Shown here: piece by piece, positions 26,139-34,513 of the stretch
How the letters are laid out: each line of letters starts with the position of its first letter
Position numbering within the stretch: position 1 is the first letter of the stretch
Assembly (NCBI RefSeq): GCF_900112255.1
Contig: NZ_FOLE01000001.1
Location: 62,001-126,000 of the forward strand
From: Flexibacter flexilis DSM 6793
Lineage (GTDB): Bacteria; Bacteroidota; Bacteroidia; Cytophagales; Flexibacteraceae
Direction: 5' to 3'
DNA length: 64,000 bases
Notes under the pieces: model-generated
The model's database searches: none
Told to the model about the DNA's origin: nothing
Seen by the model: only the letters and a program-made list of their open reading frames with translations
Program-made: the position numbers and the translations under genes

Positions 26139-26215
26139 GCCGCTAACATCTGCATAAACGAACCTCATTGCGTTTATACATTTCTCCCGCAAAATCCTAA
26201 ACACTGCGAATATTT
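26139..26215 (-). repeat. partial attC/attI-like junction upstream of hamA
   Basis: On the minus strand this reads TTTTGCGGGAGAAATG, then an ATAAACG/CGTTTAT stem around a 10-nt loop (26154-26177), then GATGTTAGCGGC at the cassette 1 boundary. The GCGGGAGAAATG part recalls the conserved GGCGGGCAGAAGTG block of sites A-C. No R'' (YYYAAC) is seen further upstream, so it looks truncated or is a primary site. Confidence 0.4.
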
Positions 26216-26598
26216 GCAAATGTTTTTATATTTTATTTTCAAGATGTAATGCAAAAATGCAAAATCACCCTTACCCAAAATTTTCGGCCTTGGTGGGCTA
26301 TTTTCGGTTTAAACAAATCAGTACAAACACAAGACGTTTCTCGAAGCCAAAAAGGGTGACAAGCCTCCCAACAAAAGTTTTCCACAGAACGACATGCTAT
26401 TCAGACTTGCCAAGCAAGGTTGTTTTCCTATCAACGGAATTTTTCTTTTTTGTACTTTTGTGCAGTCTTGATGACGTACCGCTAAAATTTGCAGTATGTG
26501 ATATTTAGATGCAAAGTGTGGCAGAGGGTGTGGTAAATGTATTTAACTTGCCGCCTTCTAATAAGAACACCCGCCAAAGGGTTTGGAATTTTGATAAA
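26216..26598. other. intergenic region between cassette array and FAD oxidoreductase gene
   Basis: No convincing gene. It contains a copy of the 44-bp dispersed repeat (26338-26381) and a TACTTTTG (26453-26460) matching the -7 promoter consensus on the plus strand, 138 bp before the FAD gene start, without a well-spaced TTG. No integrase remnant was found in any frame. Confidence 0.4.
26338..26381. repeat. 44-bp dispersed repeat, copy 2
   Basis: Ungapped alignment to 16805-16848, 37 of 44 identical. On the minus strand the frame reads KTFVGRLVTLFGFEKR and continues to a stop after about a dozen more codons. Neither copy belongs to a recognisable intact gene. Confidence 0.55.
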
Positions 26599-27654
26599 AT
26601 GAGTAATACTTTTTTTGATTATATCATTGTAGGGCAAGGACTTGCAGGGACGACACTTGCGCATTTGTTGCTGGACGAAGGCAAAAAAATACTGGTGTTG
26701 GATGATGCGCCCGAACAGTCCTCGTCGTTGGTGGCGGGCGGCCTATACAATCCGCTGACTGGCCAACGCATTACCAAAACGTGGTTTGCCGATGAGATGT
26801 TTCCGCTCATTGAGCCATTTTATCAGGATTTGGAGCAAAAACTTCAGGCCAAATTACTGCATCAGTTGCCCATTTATAGGCCGTTTTTGAGCGAGGCGGC
26901 CAGCCAATTGGCTTACACACGTCTGCAACCCGCCGACATCGCTCAATACATTGCCCCCGAACCTGACCACGCGCATTTTGGCCAATGGATTAGCAACGAA
27001 TGGGGCGGCTTTGTTACCAAACATTGCGGCTACGTGGACATGGCTACGCTGATACTGGAAAGCAGACGTTATTTTGAGCAAAAACAATGTTTTCAGCAAG
27101 AATTTTTTGATTTTGAAAAATTAGAACTCACTGACAACCAAGTTCAATACAAAGATTGGCGAGCGGAGAAAATTATTTTTTGCGAAGGCTACCACACCCA
27201 ACAGAACAACCCATTTTTTAAGGATTTGCCCTTTTTGCCCGTGAAAGGCGAGCTGTTGTACATCGAAGCGGATTTGCCCCAAAATATCATTTGGAACAAC
27301 GGCGAAGTGTTCATTGCGCCACTAAGCAACGGAACTTTTCGGGTAGGAGCTACTTACGAATGGAATTTTCCGCACACACAACCCACAGCCGCCGCCCGCG
27401 AAAAGTTGGAAACAGGCTTGAATAATTTGCTGAAAGTACCTTATAAAGTGGTGGCGCATAAGGCAGGTATTCGGCCAGCTATCAAAGGCCGCCGCCCCGT
27501 GATGGGCTGCCACCGCGAGCAATCCAATGTACTTATTTTTAATGCGTTAGGCACAAAAGGCATTTCGCATGCGCCTTATTGGGGCAAACATTTTTGTCAA
27601 TATTTATCCGAAAACACACCGCTACACCCCGAAGTAAACGTACAGCGTTTCTAA
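26599..27654 (+). CDS. FAD-dependent oxidoreductase (DAO/glycine oxidase fold)
   Basis: A 351-residue protein starting at MSNTFFDYIIVGQGLAGTTLAHLLLDEG, a Rossmann FAD site followed by the acidic strand end KILVLDDAP. SLVAGGLYNPLTGQRITKTW recalls the second conserved region of DAO-type flavoenzymes. The C-terminal part KAGIRPAIKGRRPVMG and FNALGTKGISHAPYWG is the region where ThiO/MnmC-like proteins close over FAD. The substrate is unknown. The upstream in-frame ATG at 26509 is rejected since its 30 extra residues show no family character. Monocistronic by position. Confidence 0.8.
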   Translation: MSNTFFDYIIVGQGLAGTTLAHLLLDEGKKILVLDDAPEQSSSLVAGGLYNPLTGQRITKTWFADEMFPLIEPFYQDLEQKLQAKLLHQLPIYRPFLSEAASQLAYTRLQPADIAQYIAPEPDHAHFGQWISNEWGGFVTKHCGYVDMATLILESRRYFEQKQCFQQEFFDFEKLELTDNQVQYKDWRAEKIIFCEGYHTQQNNPFFKDLPFLPVKGELLYIEADLPQNIIWNNGEVFIAPLSNGTFRVGATYEWNFPHTQPTAAAREKLETGLNNLLKVPYKVVAHKAGIRPAIKGRRPVMGCHREQSNVLIFNALGTKGISHAPYWGKHFCQYLSENTPLHPEVNVQRF

Positions 27655-27750
27655 AGGTCGGGTAGCACTCAATACAATTTTCATATACAATTAACCTATT
27701 TTAATATCTGCTTCACAGTTAAATGTTTGATGGAATATTTGAATTAAGTA

Positions 27751-29877
27751 ATGAAAAAAGTAAAATGTCTGTGGCTTGTTATTGTATTGATAATAAGTCA
27801 GTTGCAAGTACAAGCACAAGTTTCTGGTATTTTTAAAGAAATCGTGTTGGAGTCCGACACTAACACCTTCACCAAAAGCCGCAATAGCATCGAGTGGCAA
27901 GACGAAAACTATTTGGCTTTTGCCTACACCGACCGCGACCAAACCGTAACCGTGCGGCTTATTCCGTTCAACAATGAAAGTATTGCGTATGTAAAGCTGT
28001 TGCCTTCGGCTGATTTTCAGGTAATTGACTCGCTGCGCCATTGGCCAGACGGCTACAAAGCCCGTATCCGATTCGTGGATTTGGCTCGCGCGAACACAAC
28101 GGCACTCAATTGGGCGTACAAGTTGCATAGCAACGAAAACGAAAATCTGGAAGAAACGAAATTGTTGCCCTATTGCCCAACGTTTTTAGTTTTTCAGCCC
28201 CGCGACGAGGATTTGTATGTAGGGGAAGAAAAAATATTTGAGTTGGCCTGCAACCATGCCTACAATGTCCGCGCCGATAACGTTTGGGCAAGTACAGAAT
28301 ATTTTGATTACAAATTGCGCGAAAGCAACAATAACATTTACTTGCATCTTGTGCCAAAAGAGGCTGGTTATAAGCCATTTAAAATAAAAGTGCACACGCA
28401 ACGCCCCTATGTAACGCGTGGCGGCAAGGTTTCTTACGATTTGCCGAGCTTGGACAAACGTTTTACCATCAAAACTGGCCGACTCACGTACCTAAACGCC
28501 GACCGCAAGGAAGTGAGCATGGAAAATCCGTTAGGTAAAGGCATTGAAATACAGTTGGATAATAACCGAAATTTGCAGATTCGCAAAACCTACCGCATCG
28601 AAGACCAACAAGAAAGCGGCGGTTCGTTTGTAGGCGAGTTGTACACGCGTAGCGTGCTGAGCAACGACCGTGTTTTGTGCTGGATTCGGCCTTACGCGCT
28701 GCACCGATTTTCGGACGGTTATTTGTACATCAAAGACGGCGACGACCCCAAATTTATTACCAACCTCAACATTCGGGACAAAACCCAAATCTCGAAAATA
28801 AGTGTGTTGCACGAAGGGGGCGACTGGACGGAAAACCTAAACGTAAATCCCACTGAAACCATTGACGTGAGACTGGAAGGCAAAGGCATGACGGCGGCGT
28901 ATTTTCAGTTTGGGGAATTGGAAGCCAAGCAAAATTCTTCGTTTGTGGCTGATAATATGCAGGTGTATCGCCTCAAAATTCCGTTGGGGTTGCTGCAACG
29001 CCGTATCCCGATTTTACTCAACAAAAAACCGACAGGTTTTGAGTTGCAAGTGCGTGAATTTCAGCGTCCTCACCCTTTGAGTTTTATTAAATTAAACTAT
29101 GGAGGGCAACAGCCTGTGGCTATCAATACATTGGACAAACCCATTATGCACGACAAAACTTTGCGCGACATGATTTTTTCGTTTAGCCCCGAAAAGCTCG
29201 ACGACGACGGCAAGATTTACGGCAAACAATATGTTACGCTGGAGGTGAATATTTACAACGTCAAAAAAGATTTGATAGAAACAAAACGCATTGATAATGT
29301 GGTAGTTTGCCCCGACGAAACCTCGCCGCGTTTTGCCTTTTACGACACAAAAGACTGCCGTAAAGAACCCCTCAACCTGAATAATTATTTGGCACACAAA
29401 ACCTACGATTTGCCCGACTGGAGTACGGTAGAAGTAATCGTAAAACACAATACGGGCAAGTACGGACAAGAAGGTTATAACCAAAACATTAGCTTGATTC
29501 TACAAAAGCATTATACTTTTGATGTGGAAGTTTCGTTTCCTGCGGGCTTGCTGGTGAAGCGGTTTGACGAGGGCGGCGTAGGCGGTTTGAGTGGCATTAG
29601 TACCGCGATTTTGGCGCAATTTAGCTTTTTCAAACCCGACAAAATTCAGAAACCTAAGCCCTTCAAGATTGGGGCGGGTGCGTTGGCCATCAACGCTTTT
29701 AACTTCAACGACAATGCCTCTATCAAACGCGATGTAGGATTGGTGGTGCTCGGGTCGGTGTTCCCCACACGCACGGGTTCTAAATTTTCCTTTCCGCTAT
29801 ACGCAGGTTTTGGGTATTTGCTCAATGCCGAACGTTGGTTTACGGTGGTCGGACCTGGTATCCAGATTTCATTTTAG
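27751..29877 (+). CDS. unrecognised secreted protein, 708 residues
   Basis: Begins with a signal peptide (MKKVKCLWLVIVLIISQLQVQAQ). I do not recognise a family. The N-terminal half is rich in beta-strand pattern with repeated charged segments, including YCPTFLVFQPRDEDLYVGEEKIFEL. The last 100 or so residues (FKIGAGALAINAFNFNDN, GLVVLGSVFPTR, FPLYAGFGYLL, ending GPGIQISF) alternate hydrophobic residues and end in Phe, as outer-membrane beta-barrel strands do. It may be an outer-membrane protein with a large periplasmic domain; that is inference. It is followed by a strong terminator and preceded by a 96 bp gap. Confidence 0.7.
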   Translation: MKKVKCLWLVIVLIISQLQVQAQVSGIFKEIVLESDTNTFTKSRNSIEWQDENYLAFAYTDRDQTVTVRLIPFNNESIAYVKLLPSADFQVIDSLRHWPDGYKARIRFVDLARANTTALNWAYKLHSNENENLEETKLLPYCPTFLVFQPRDEDLYVGEEKIFELACNHAYNVRADNVWASTEYFDYKLRESNNNIYLHLVPKEAGYKPFKIKVHTQRPYVTRGGKVSYDLPSLDKRFTIKTGRLTYLNADRKEVSMENPLGKGIEIQLDNNRNLQIRKTYRIEDQQESGGSFVGELYTRSVLSNDRVLCWIRPYALHRFSDGYLYIKDGDDPKFITNLNIRDKTQISKISVLHEGGDWTENLNVNPTETIDVRLEGKGMTAAYFQFGELEAKQNSSFVADNMQVYRLKIPLGLLQRRIPILLNKKPTGFELQVREFQRPHPLSFIKLNYGGQQPVAINTLDKPIMHDKTLRDMIFSFSPEKLDDDGKIYGKQYVTLEVNIYNVKKDLIETKRIDNVVVCPDETSPRFAFYDTKDCRKEPLNLNNYLAHKTYDLPDWSTVEVIVKHNTGKYGQEGYNQNISLILQKHYTFDVEVSFPAGLLVKRFDEGGVGGLSGISTAILAQFSFFKPDKIQKPKPFKIGAGALAINAFNFNDNASIKRDVGLVVLGSVFPTRTGSKFSFPLYAGFGYLLNAERWFTVVGPGIQISF

Positions 29878-29893
29878 TATTTGCTATCAATAC

Positions 29894-29947
29894 AAAAACG
29901 CGCCATTTCACAACCTGAAAAATTGTGAAATGGCGCGTTTATTTTTA
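29894..29947. terminator. hairpin terminator after the 708-residue secreted protein
   Basis: AAACGCGCCATTTCACAA pairs perfectly with TTGTGAAATGGCGCGTTT around an 8-9 nt loop and is followed by a T-rich tract. It shares the AACGCGCCATTT arm with the terminator at 32091. Confidence 0.85.
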
Positions 29948-30587
29948 TAAAATTTAATTGAGTGGGCTAAAATTTCATCGCCGTAATGCAGGCAAATAGT
30001 GCTGAATTTGAAAAGGATTGTGGTTTTTACTATTTTCAAATTTATTAAAATAAACCCCAAAAGAATACTTTTTTAGGAGCAAGAAATAAAAAAGCGTAGG
30101 CATATATACTAATAATATTTATGCCTGCGTTGTTTAATCGGATTGGGCGCAAACGCTAGCAACTGCATTCAATACAACACTTAAACCTTTATAAATATTC
30201 TATCCTCAGATGCCAAAATTTGGCATACAATATTCTTACTTATATCCACAACAACTGCATCAATGTCAGCTACTTATCTTTTATTTTATTTCGGTGTAGC
30301 ACACCAAAATAAAACATAACAAAAGCAAACAAACATTCCCCCACCCTTATCGAGTAAGCATTGCATTACAGCGTATTAAACCAAAAAAGATTGGGAAAAT
30401 ATCGCGTGATTGGCTATGGCTTTACTGTTCAAAAAGAAAAACAATTTAGTCCATTTAACGTAATTATTGACGGCTTTTATCTTGTTAATCCCTAAAAAAT
30501 TAACAGAAAATAAAAGCGGTGCACGCTGCGTATTGCCTAAAAAATGGCTCTTATTTTATGATTTTTAAACATTAAAATAACAACAAA
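29948..30587. other. 640 bp AT-rich intergenic region with inverted repeats
   Basis: No gene seen in any frame. Three inverted repeats stand out: a GCGTAGGCATA/TATGCCTGCG hairpin near 30095-30135, the 17-bp palindrome ATGCCAAAATTTGGCAT at 30210-30226, and TTTTATTT-GGTGT/ACACC-AAATAAAA near 30277-30312. The first and third could be terminators or RNA hairpins, the second an operator. No promoter box of the usual form is obvious before the CreD gene. Confidence 0.4.
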
Positions 30588-32045
30588 ATGTTCGTTTTAG
30601 GTAGTGCGTTTTTGACTATTTTTACGGTAATCACTGCGCTTTATGTCATTCTTCAATTCCTCAAAAAACCTTATTTATTAAATCACTTCACAATGGAACC
30701 CATCAAAGGAAAATTTCAACAATCCCTTAGTTTTAAAGGTGTTACGATTGTTTTGTTAACACTCTGTTTGCTTGTCCCAAGCACCATGATTCAGAATTTA
30801 ATAGAGGAACGCCAGCAGCGTAGCCACGAAACCATTGAAAAAATTAGCGACAAGTGGAGCCAGTCCCAAACGCTATGCGCACCGCTGCTGATTGTGCCAT
30901 ACACCACCACTCAACTGGACACAAAAAATAATCCTTATAAAGAAGAGCACGTTCTTTATGTTACACCCAAAAATCTGAAAATCACGGCGGCTTTAACCCC
31001 CGAAGAACGTCATTATGGCATTTTCAAAGCCATTTTATATAAAAGCAACCTTCATTTTTCGGGCAATTTTGGGGATTTAGATAAACTCAAAATAGAAAAA
31101 AGTCAGTTGCATTTTGATAAGGCATACATAGCCGTTGGCCTGACGGATTTGAGAGGCGTAACCCAAAACCCAAGCTTTACCGTAGGCAACAAAACACTGG
31201 AAACCACCGTCGGGAAAGGTTCGTTATTTTCGGTGGAAGGGAAAGATGAACGATTAACACCAACCAAAACATTGATTGTGGAGTTAAAAAATGCGTTGTT
31301 AGCCGATAGCCTCGCCCCTTCATTTAATTTCGATTATAATATGAAGCTGAACGGCAGTAGCTCGCTCAATTTTATTCCCATTGGCCAACAAACGAGCGTA
31401 GTAATTGATGGGCAATGGCAATCACCTTCATTTATTGGTAGTTTTTCGCCTGAATCCACGATTGAAAACGGGCATTTTAAAGCCACTTGGAATATATTAA
31501 GTTTCAATCGTGACATTCCGAATACTTGGTCAGACGATACGCCTTCTCTGAGAAATACCTCTTTCGGAGTGAATCTCATCGAAACTGTGAACCATTATCA
31601 GCAAAATATGCGTTCGGCCAAATATTCGCTCATGTTTATCATTCTTACATTTATTGTTTTCTTTTTTGTAGAACTTTTTACCTCCAAACCAATTCATTTT
31701 TTCCAATATGTGTTGGTCGGAATTGCTTTGGTGCTGTTTTATAGTTTGTTGCTTTCTTTTTCCGAACAAGTCGGATTTAGTTGGGCATATTTGGTAGCAA
31801 GTGCGGCTACTATTTCGCTTATTACGGTGTATTTATATTCTTTAATACATCAAAAAGTAGCGACTTTAATTCTGGCAGGCACCATGATTTTGTTGTATTC
31901 ATTCCTATACATCATTTTACAATTAGAAGATTTTGCTTTATTATTCGGAAGTATTTTCTTATTTGTCATTTTGGGAGTAATTATGTTTGTTTCCAACAAA
32001 ATAAAGTTGAACCAAACGACAGCAAATCCCGAAACTGAAGCATAA
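30588..32045 (+). CDS. CreD family inner membrane protein
   Basis: A 485-residue protein resembling CreD (PF06123). After an N-terminal segment it shows the family's first helix GVTIVLLTLCLLVPSTMIQNLIEERQQR, a large periplasmic domain (WSQSQTLCAPLLIVPY, RHYGIFKAILYKSNL) and a block of five to six C-terminal helices starting MFIILTFIVFFFVELF. CreD is tied to CreBC and beta-lactam or colicin phenotypes in Enterobacteria; the role in Bacteroidota is unknown. The start is uncertain: the ATG at 30588 adds an extra hydrophobic segment, while the ATG at 30693 (MEPIKGKFQQSL) matches the usual family start. No sensor kinase adjoins it. Confidence 0.8.
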   Translation: MFVLGSAFLTIFTVITALYVILQFLKKPYLLNHFTMEPIKGKFQQSLSFKGVTIVLLTLCLLVPSTMIQNLIEERQQRSHETIEKISDKWSQSQTLCAPLLIVPYTTTQLDTKNNPYKEEHVLYVTPKNLKITAALTPEERHYGIFKAILYKSNLHFSGNFGDLDKLKIEKSQLHFDKAYIAVGLTDLRGVTQNPSFTVGNKTLETTVGKGSLFSVEGKDERLTPTKTLIVELKNALLADSLAPSFNFDYNMKLNGSSSLNFIPIGQQTSVVIDGQWQSPSFIGSFSPESTIENGHFKATWNILSFNRDIPNTWSDDTPSLRNTSFGVNLIETVNHYQQNMRSAKYSLMFIILTFIVFFFVELFTSKPIHFFQYVLVGIALVLFYSLLLSFSEQVGFSWAYLVASAATISLITVYLYSLIHQKVATLILAGTMILLYSFLYIILQLEDFALLFGSIFLFVILGVIMFVSNKIKLNQTTANPETEA

Positions 32046-32090
32046 TTTAATTGAAATAAACCTTGAGTTTTGCAAGTAGATAATTAATTC

Positions 32091-32136
32091 AAAAACGCGC
32101 CATTTTTCAGAATTTGAACTGAAAAATGGCGCGTTT
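32091..32136. terminator. hairpin terminator after the CreD-like gene
   Basis: AAACGCGCCATTTTTCAG pairs perfectly with CTGAAAAATGGCGCGTTT around an 8-nt loop. The trailing T-run is short, so factor-dependent or leftward action is possible. Confidence 0.7.
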
Positions 32137-32488
32137 GGCTACATAACTTCGTAGGAGGATGTCTTTTTAGTATTAGTTGATGATATAGTTTTATTCATTT
32201 CTTGATAAATCAAGATGAGCAAATTTTAAAGTTTTGCAGACTTCTTTAGTAAAATAAATCAGCGCACCAAAATTGATTTTATCATGCTGATAATCAGTAT
32301 TTTTGCATTTCAGATAAATTTACTTTTCGGAGAGAATATCGCCCCAAAAGTACGACGGTTCAAAATTTTGCGTTCCTTTGTATGTCAAATTTGGCAAGTT
32401 TCGCGATACCCAACACAATGGGAAGTAGCGGAAATTATTTTTTTATTAAAATAAATTAAACCTTATCAATCAGTATTTTATACCCAAT
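32137..32488. other. AT-rich intergenic region before the TPR lipoprotein gene
   Basis: A 352 bp stretch without a supportable ORF. A TTCCTTTG near 32370 is one mismatch from the -7 consensus on the plus strand. No other structure noted. Confidence 0.35.
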
Positions 32489-33037
32489 ATGAGAAAAATA
32501 TTTGTAGCTTCTGTCTTGGTGTTTTTGGCGGCTTGTACCCTGACGGAAAAGCAACCAGCAGACCCACGCCAAAAAGCCTTGCAACGCATTGACAGTCTTG
32601 AAAATCAGATAAAAAAAGCCATTCAGGCCAAACCCACCGAAACCGATGTTACATTGGCCATGTACATGATAGACGCGTATCAGGTCTATGCCGAAACTTA
32701 TACGCAAGACACGCTTGCGCCTATTTTTTTGTTCAAAGGGGCACAAATCTACGAAGGTGCTTTGCACGATGTCCCCAAAGCGATGACGTGGTATCAGCAG
32801 GTATTTGCACAATACCCCAAAAGCTCGATTCGCCCGATGGCGTTGTTTCATAAGGCCAATGCAATGCAAACATTAGGCGATACAACCAATGCGATCAAAA
32901 ATTATGAGCGATTTATAAAAATGTATCCGAAGCATGCGTTTGCAGACGATGCGCAAGGGCTTATAACGCTGATCAGACACCCCAATCCTGTGCTAAAAGA
33001 CATCATGTCCGAAGAGCCTAAGAAAGCAACGAAATAA
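32489..33037 (+). CDS. TPR-containing lipoprotein
   Basis: A 182-residue lipoprotein: the signal peptide ends in the lipobox LVFLAAC (Cys16 as the lipidated residue). A short coiled segment (ALQRIDSLENQIKKAI) is followed by three TPR-like helical pairs: ALAPIFLF..GAQIYEGALHDVPKAMTWYQQVFAQYP, RPMALFHKANAMQTLGDTTNAIKNYERFIKMYP and HAFADDAQG. The pattern resembles the outer-membrane BamD/YbgF type of TPR lipoproteins but is too short to assign. It lies 43 bp upstream of lgt, the enzyme that would lipidate it. Confidence 0.75.
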   Translation: MRKIFVASVLVFLAACTLTEKQPADPRQKALQRIDSLENQIKKAIQAKPTETDVTLAMYMIDAYQVYAETYTQDTLAPIFLFKGAQIYEGALHDVPKAMTWYQQVFAQYPKSSIRPMALFHKANAMQTLGDTTNAIKNYERFIKMYPKHAFADDAQGLITLIRHPNPVLKDIMSEEPKKATK

Positions 33038-33080
33038 GTTTGACCTGCAACTATTCTACTATAAATCAATCAATTAAAAA

Positions 33081-34175
33081 ATGAATTTGGACTTTATTCT
33101 CTGGACTCCATCGCCCGAAATGTTTTCGCTTGGAGCTATTACAGTTCGCTGGTACGGGCTGTTATTTGCCTCTGGTTTTCTGATTGGTCAGTACATTTTG
33201 GCGCATATTTTTGCCAAAGAAGGCAAGCCTGAAGAAGACATTAACGCCGTAACAATGTACATGGTGATTGCCACAGTATTGGGCGCACGTTTGGGACATT
33301 GCTTTTTTTACGAACCAGATTATTTTTTGGCGCACCCCATCGAGATTTTCAAAGTATGGAATGGCGGTTTGGCCAGTCATGGCGCGACGGTTGGTATTAT
33401 TACGGCCTTGTATTTTTATTCGCGTAATCGCAAGGGACAGAGTTTTTTGTGGATTCTTGATCGGATCGTGATTGTGGTGGCTTTGGGTGGCGCATTGATT
33501 CGTATGGGCAACCTGATGAACTCTGAAATTGTAGGCCGTCCCAGCAACTCGCCAGTGGCGTTTGTATTCGGTTATGGCGGAAAAGATGTGCTAGAACAAC
33601 ATTTTGGGCAAGTAGTAGAGAAGGTTTCTATCCAAAAAAGCGGCATTTCGCAGGCGCACGCCAACGCGCAAGGCATTGAGCTAAAACCCTTGACCTTGAG
33701 TGTACAGTTTAAAGAGGGTGTGTCGCAAGCCCAAGCGCAAGAAGTGGTGAGTCAGATACCGCAGGTGTTAGCGGCTTATGAGGCTTCGCGCGAAGATATA
33801 GAAGTAGAAAGCTCCCCAAAAGTTCAGTTTACGCAGGCAGGTACGGCCACGATTGCCAACGTAGAAGCCTACGGCGTGCCTCGTTTGCCTTCGCAGTTGT
33901 TTGAGGCGATTTCTACATTTTTGTTGTTTGCGTTTCTGTATTTGATGTGGAACAAGAAAAAAGGCAATACGCCAGAAGGTAGTATTTTTGGATTGTTTGT
34001 CGTAATTCTCTTCTCATTACGCTTTATTTATGAATTTTATAAAGAAAATCAAGTCGCATTTGAAGATAAGATGCCATTAAATATGGGACAAATTTTAAGT
34101 ATTCCAATGGTGGCCATTGGTCTGATCGTATTGTACATGGCTTATACGGGCAAAACAAAGGTAAAAGTCCAATAA
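33081..34175 (+). CDS. lgt: prolipoprotein diacylglyceryl transferase
   Basis: A 364-residue polytopic protein. It has FSLGAITVRWYGLLFASGF at the start, WNGGLASHGATVGII and the Lgt signature ALIRMGNLMNSEIVGRPS, with the conserved Arg, Asn and Glu. Near the end are PSQLFEAI and LRFIYEFYKENQ. Lgt adds diacylglycerol from phosphatidylglycerol to the lipobox Cys at the inner membrane. It is longer than E. coli Lgt (291 residues) because of an insert of about 65-90 residues between the signature and PSQLFEA (GKDVLEQHFGQVVEKV onward), as is common in Bacteroidota. A strong terminator follows. Confidence 0.92.
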   Translation: MNLDFILWTPSPEMFSLGAITVRWYGLLFASGFLIGQYILAHIFAKEGKPEEDINAVTMYMVIATVLGARLGHCFFYEPDYFLAHPIEIFKVWNGGLASHGATVGIITALYFYSRNRKGQSFLWILDRIVIVVALGGALIRMGNLMNSEIVGRPSNSPVAFVFGYGGKDVLEQHFGQVVEKVSIQKSGISQAHANAQGIELKPLTLSVQFKEGVSQAQAQEVVSQIPQVLAAYEASREDIEVESSPKVQFTQAGTATIANVEAYGVPRLPSQLFEAISTFLLFAFLYLMWNKKKGNTPEGSIFGLFVVILFSLRFIYEFYKENQVAFEDKMPLNMGQILSIPMVAIGLIVLYMAYTGKTKVKVQ

Positions 34176-34200
34176 CATTCTGAACAATCTATATTTAATT

Positions 34201-34257
34201 CCCCCGATAATGTTTCTATTTTTTTGAATATAATAGAAAAACATTGTCGGGGGTTTT
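34201..34257 (+). terminator. hairpin terminator after lgt
   Basis: CCCCCGATAATGTTTCTATT pairs with AATAGAAAAACATTGTCGGGGG (small bulge) and is followed by TTTT. Confidence 0.85.
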
Positions 34258-34513
34258 GTGTTTTATGGCAGAAAAAGTTTGTGGGTCTTTATTGAAGAAT
34301 AATAACAATACAATTATTGTATCCACTGCAAACAAGTGTAACTTTTTTATATAAAAAAAATATTTTATTTGTACTATAAACTTATATCTTGCACATAGTT
34401 AGTCATATGACAATATCATTCAGTATTTTTTTGAGTGATAGATGCCCCTTGCCTCAAAACTATTTCTACCAAAGAACACAAATCAAGTAAAACCAAACAC
34501 ACCTCCATCTACT

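Larger units (their letters stand above)
21055..26147 (-). mobile_element. integron-like gene cassette array without integrase (CALIN-like)
   Basis: Three units, each with minus-strand genes, are separated by three palindromic sites. On the minus strand each unit begins at G^TTAG plus a private arm and ends with the reverse complement of that arm before the next palindrome. Unit 1: GTTAGCGGC (boundary at 26146/26147) to GCCGCTAAC. Unit 2: GTTAGGCACA (boundary at 22934/22935) to TGTGCCTAAC. Unit 3: GTTAGCTGTAATTGT (boundary near 21806) to a 13-of-15 complementary match. In integrons the start of a cassette and the R'' end of its own attC are complementary for exactly this reason. The genes look AT-richer than flanking genes. 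No tyrosine recombinase of IntI type occurs in the window. The assignment is by geometry; the sites were not folded or searched. Confidence 0.6.

Noticed and set aside
21055-26147. A transposon with terminal inverted repeats around the whole region
   Set aside because: The boundary arms match within each unit, not between the two ends of the whole region, and no transposase of DDE or serine type is present. PDDEXK_2 proteins are called transposases by name only.
26257-26508. 83-codon plus-strand frame upstream of the FAD gene
   Set aside because: It mainly covers the dispersed repeat and a low-complexity Phe-rich run; no homology pattern. Treated as non-coding.
33081-34175. The long insert in Lgt as a fusion or frameshift
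   Set aside because: The frame is intact and large inserts at this position are usual in Bacteroidota Lgt proteins.
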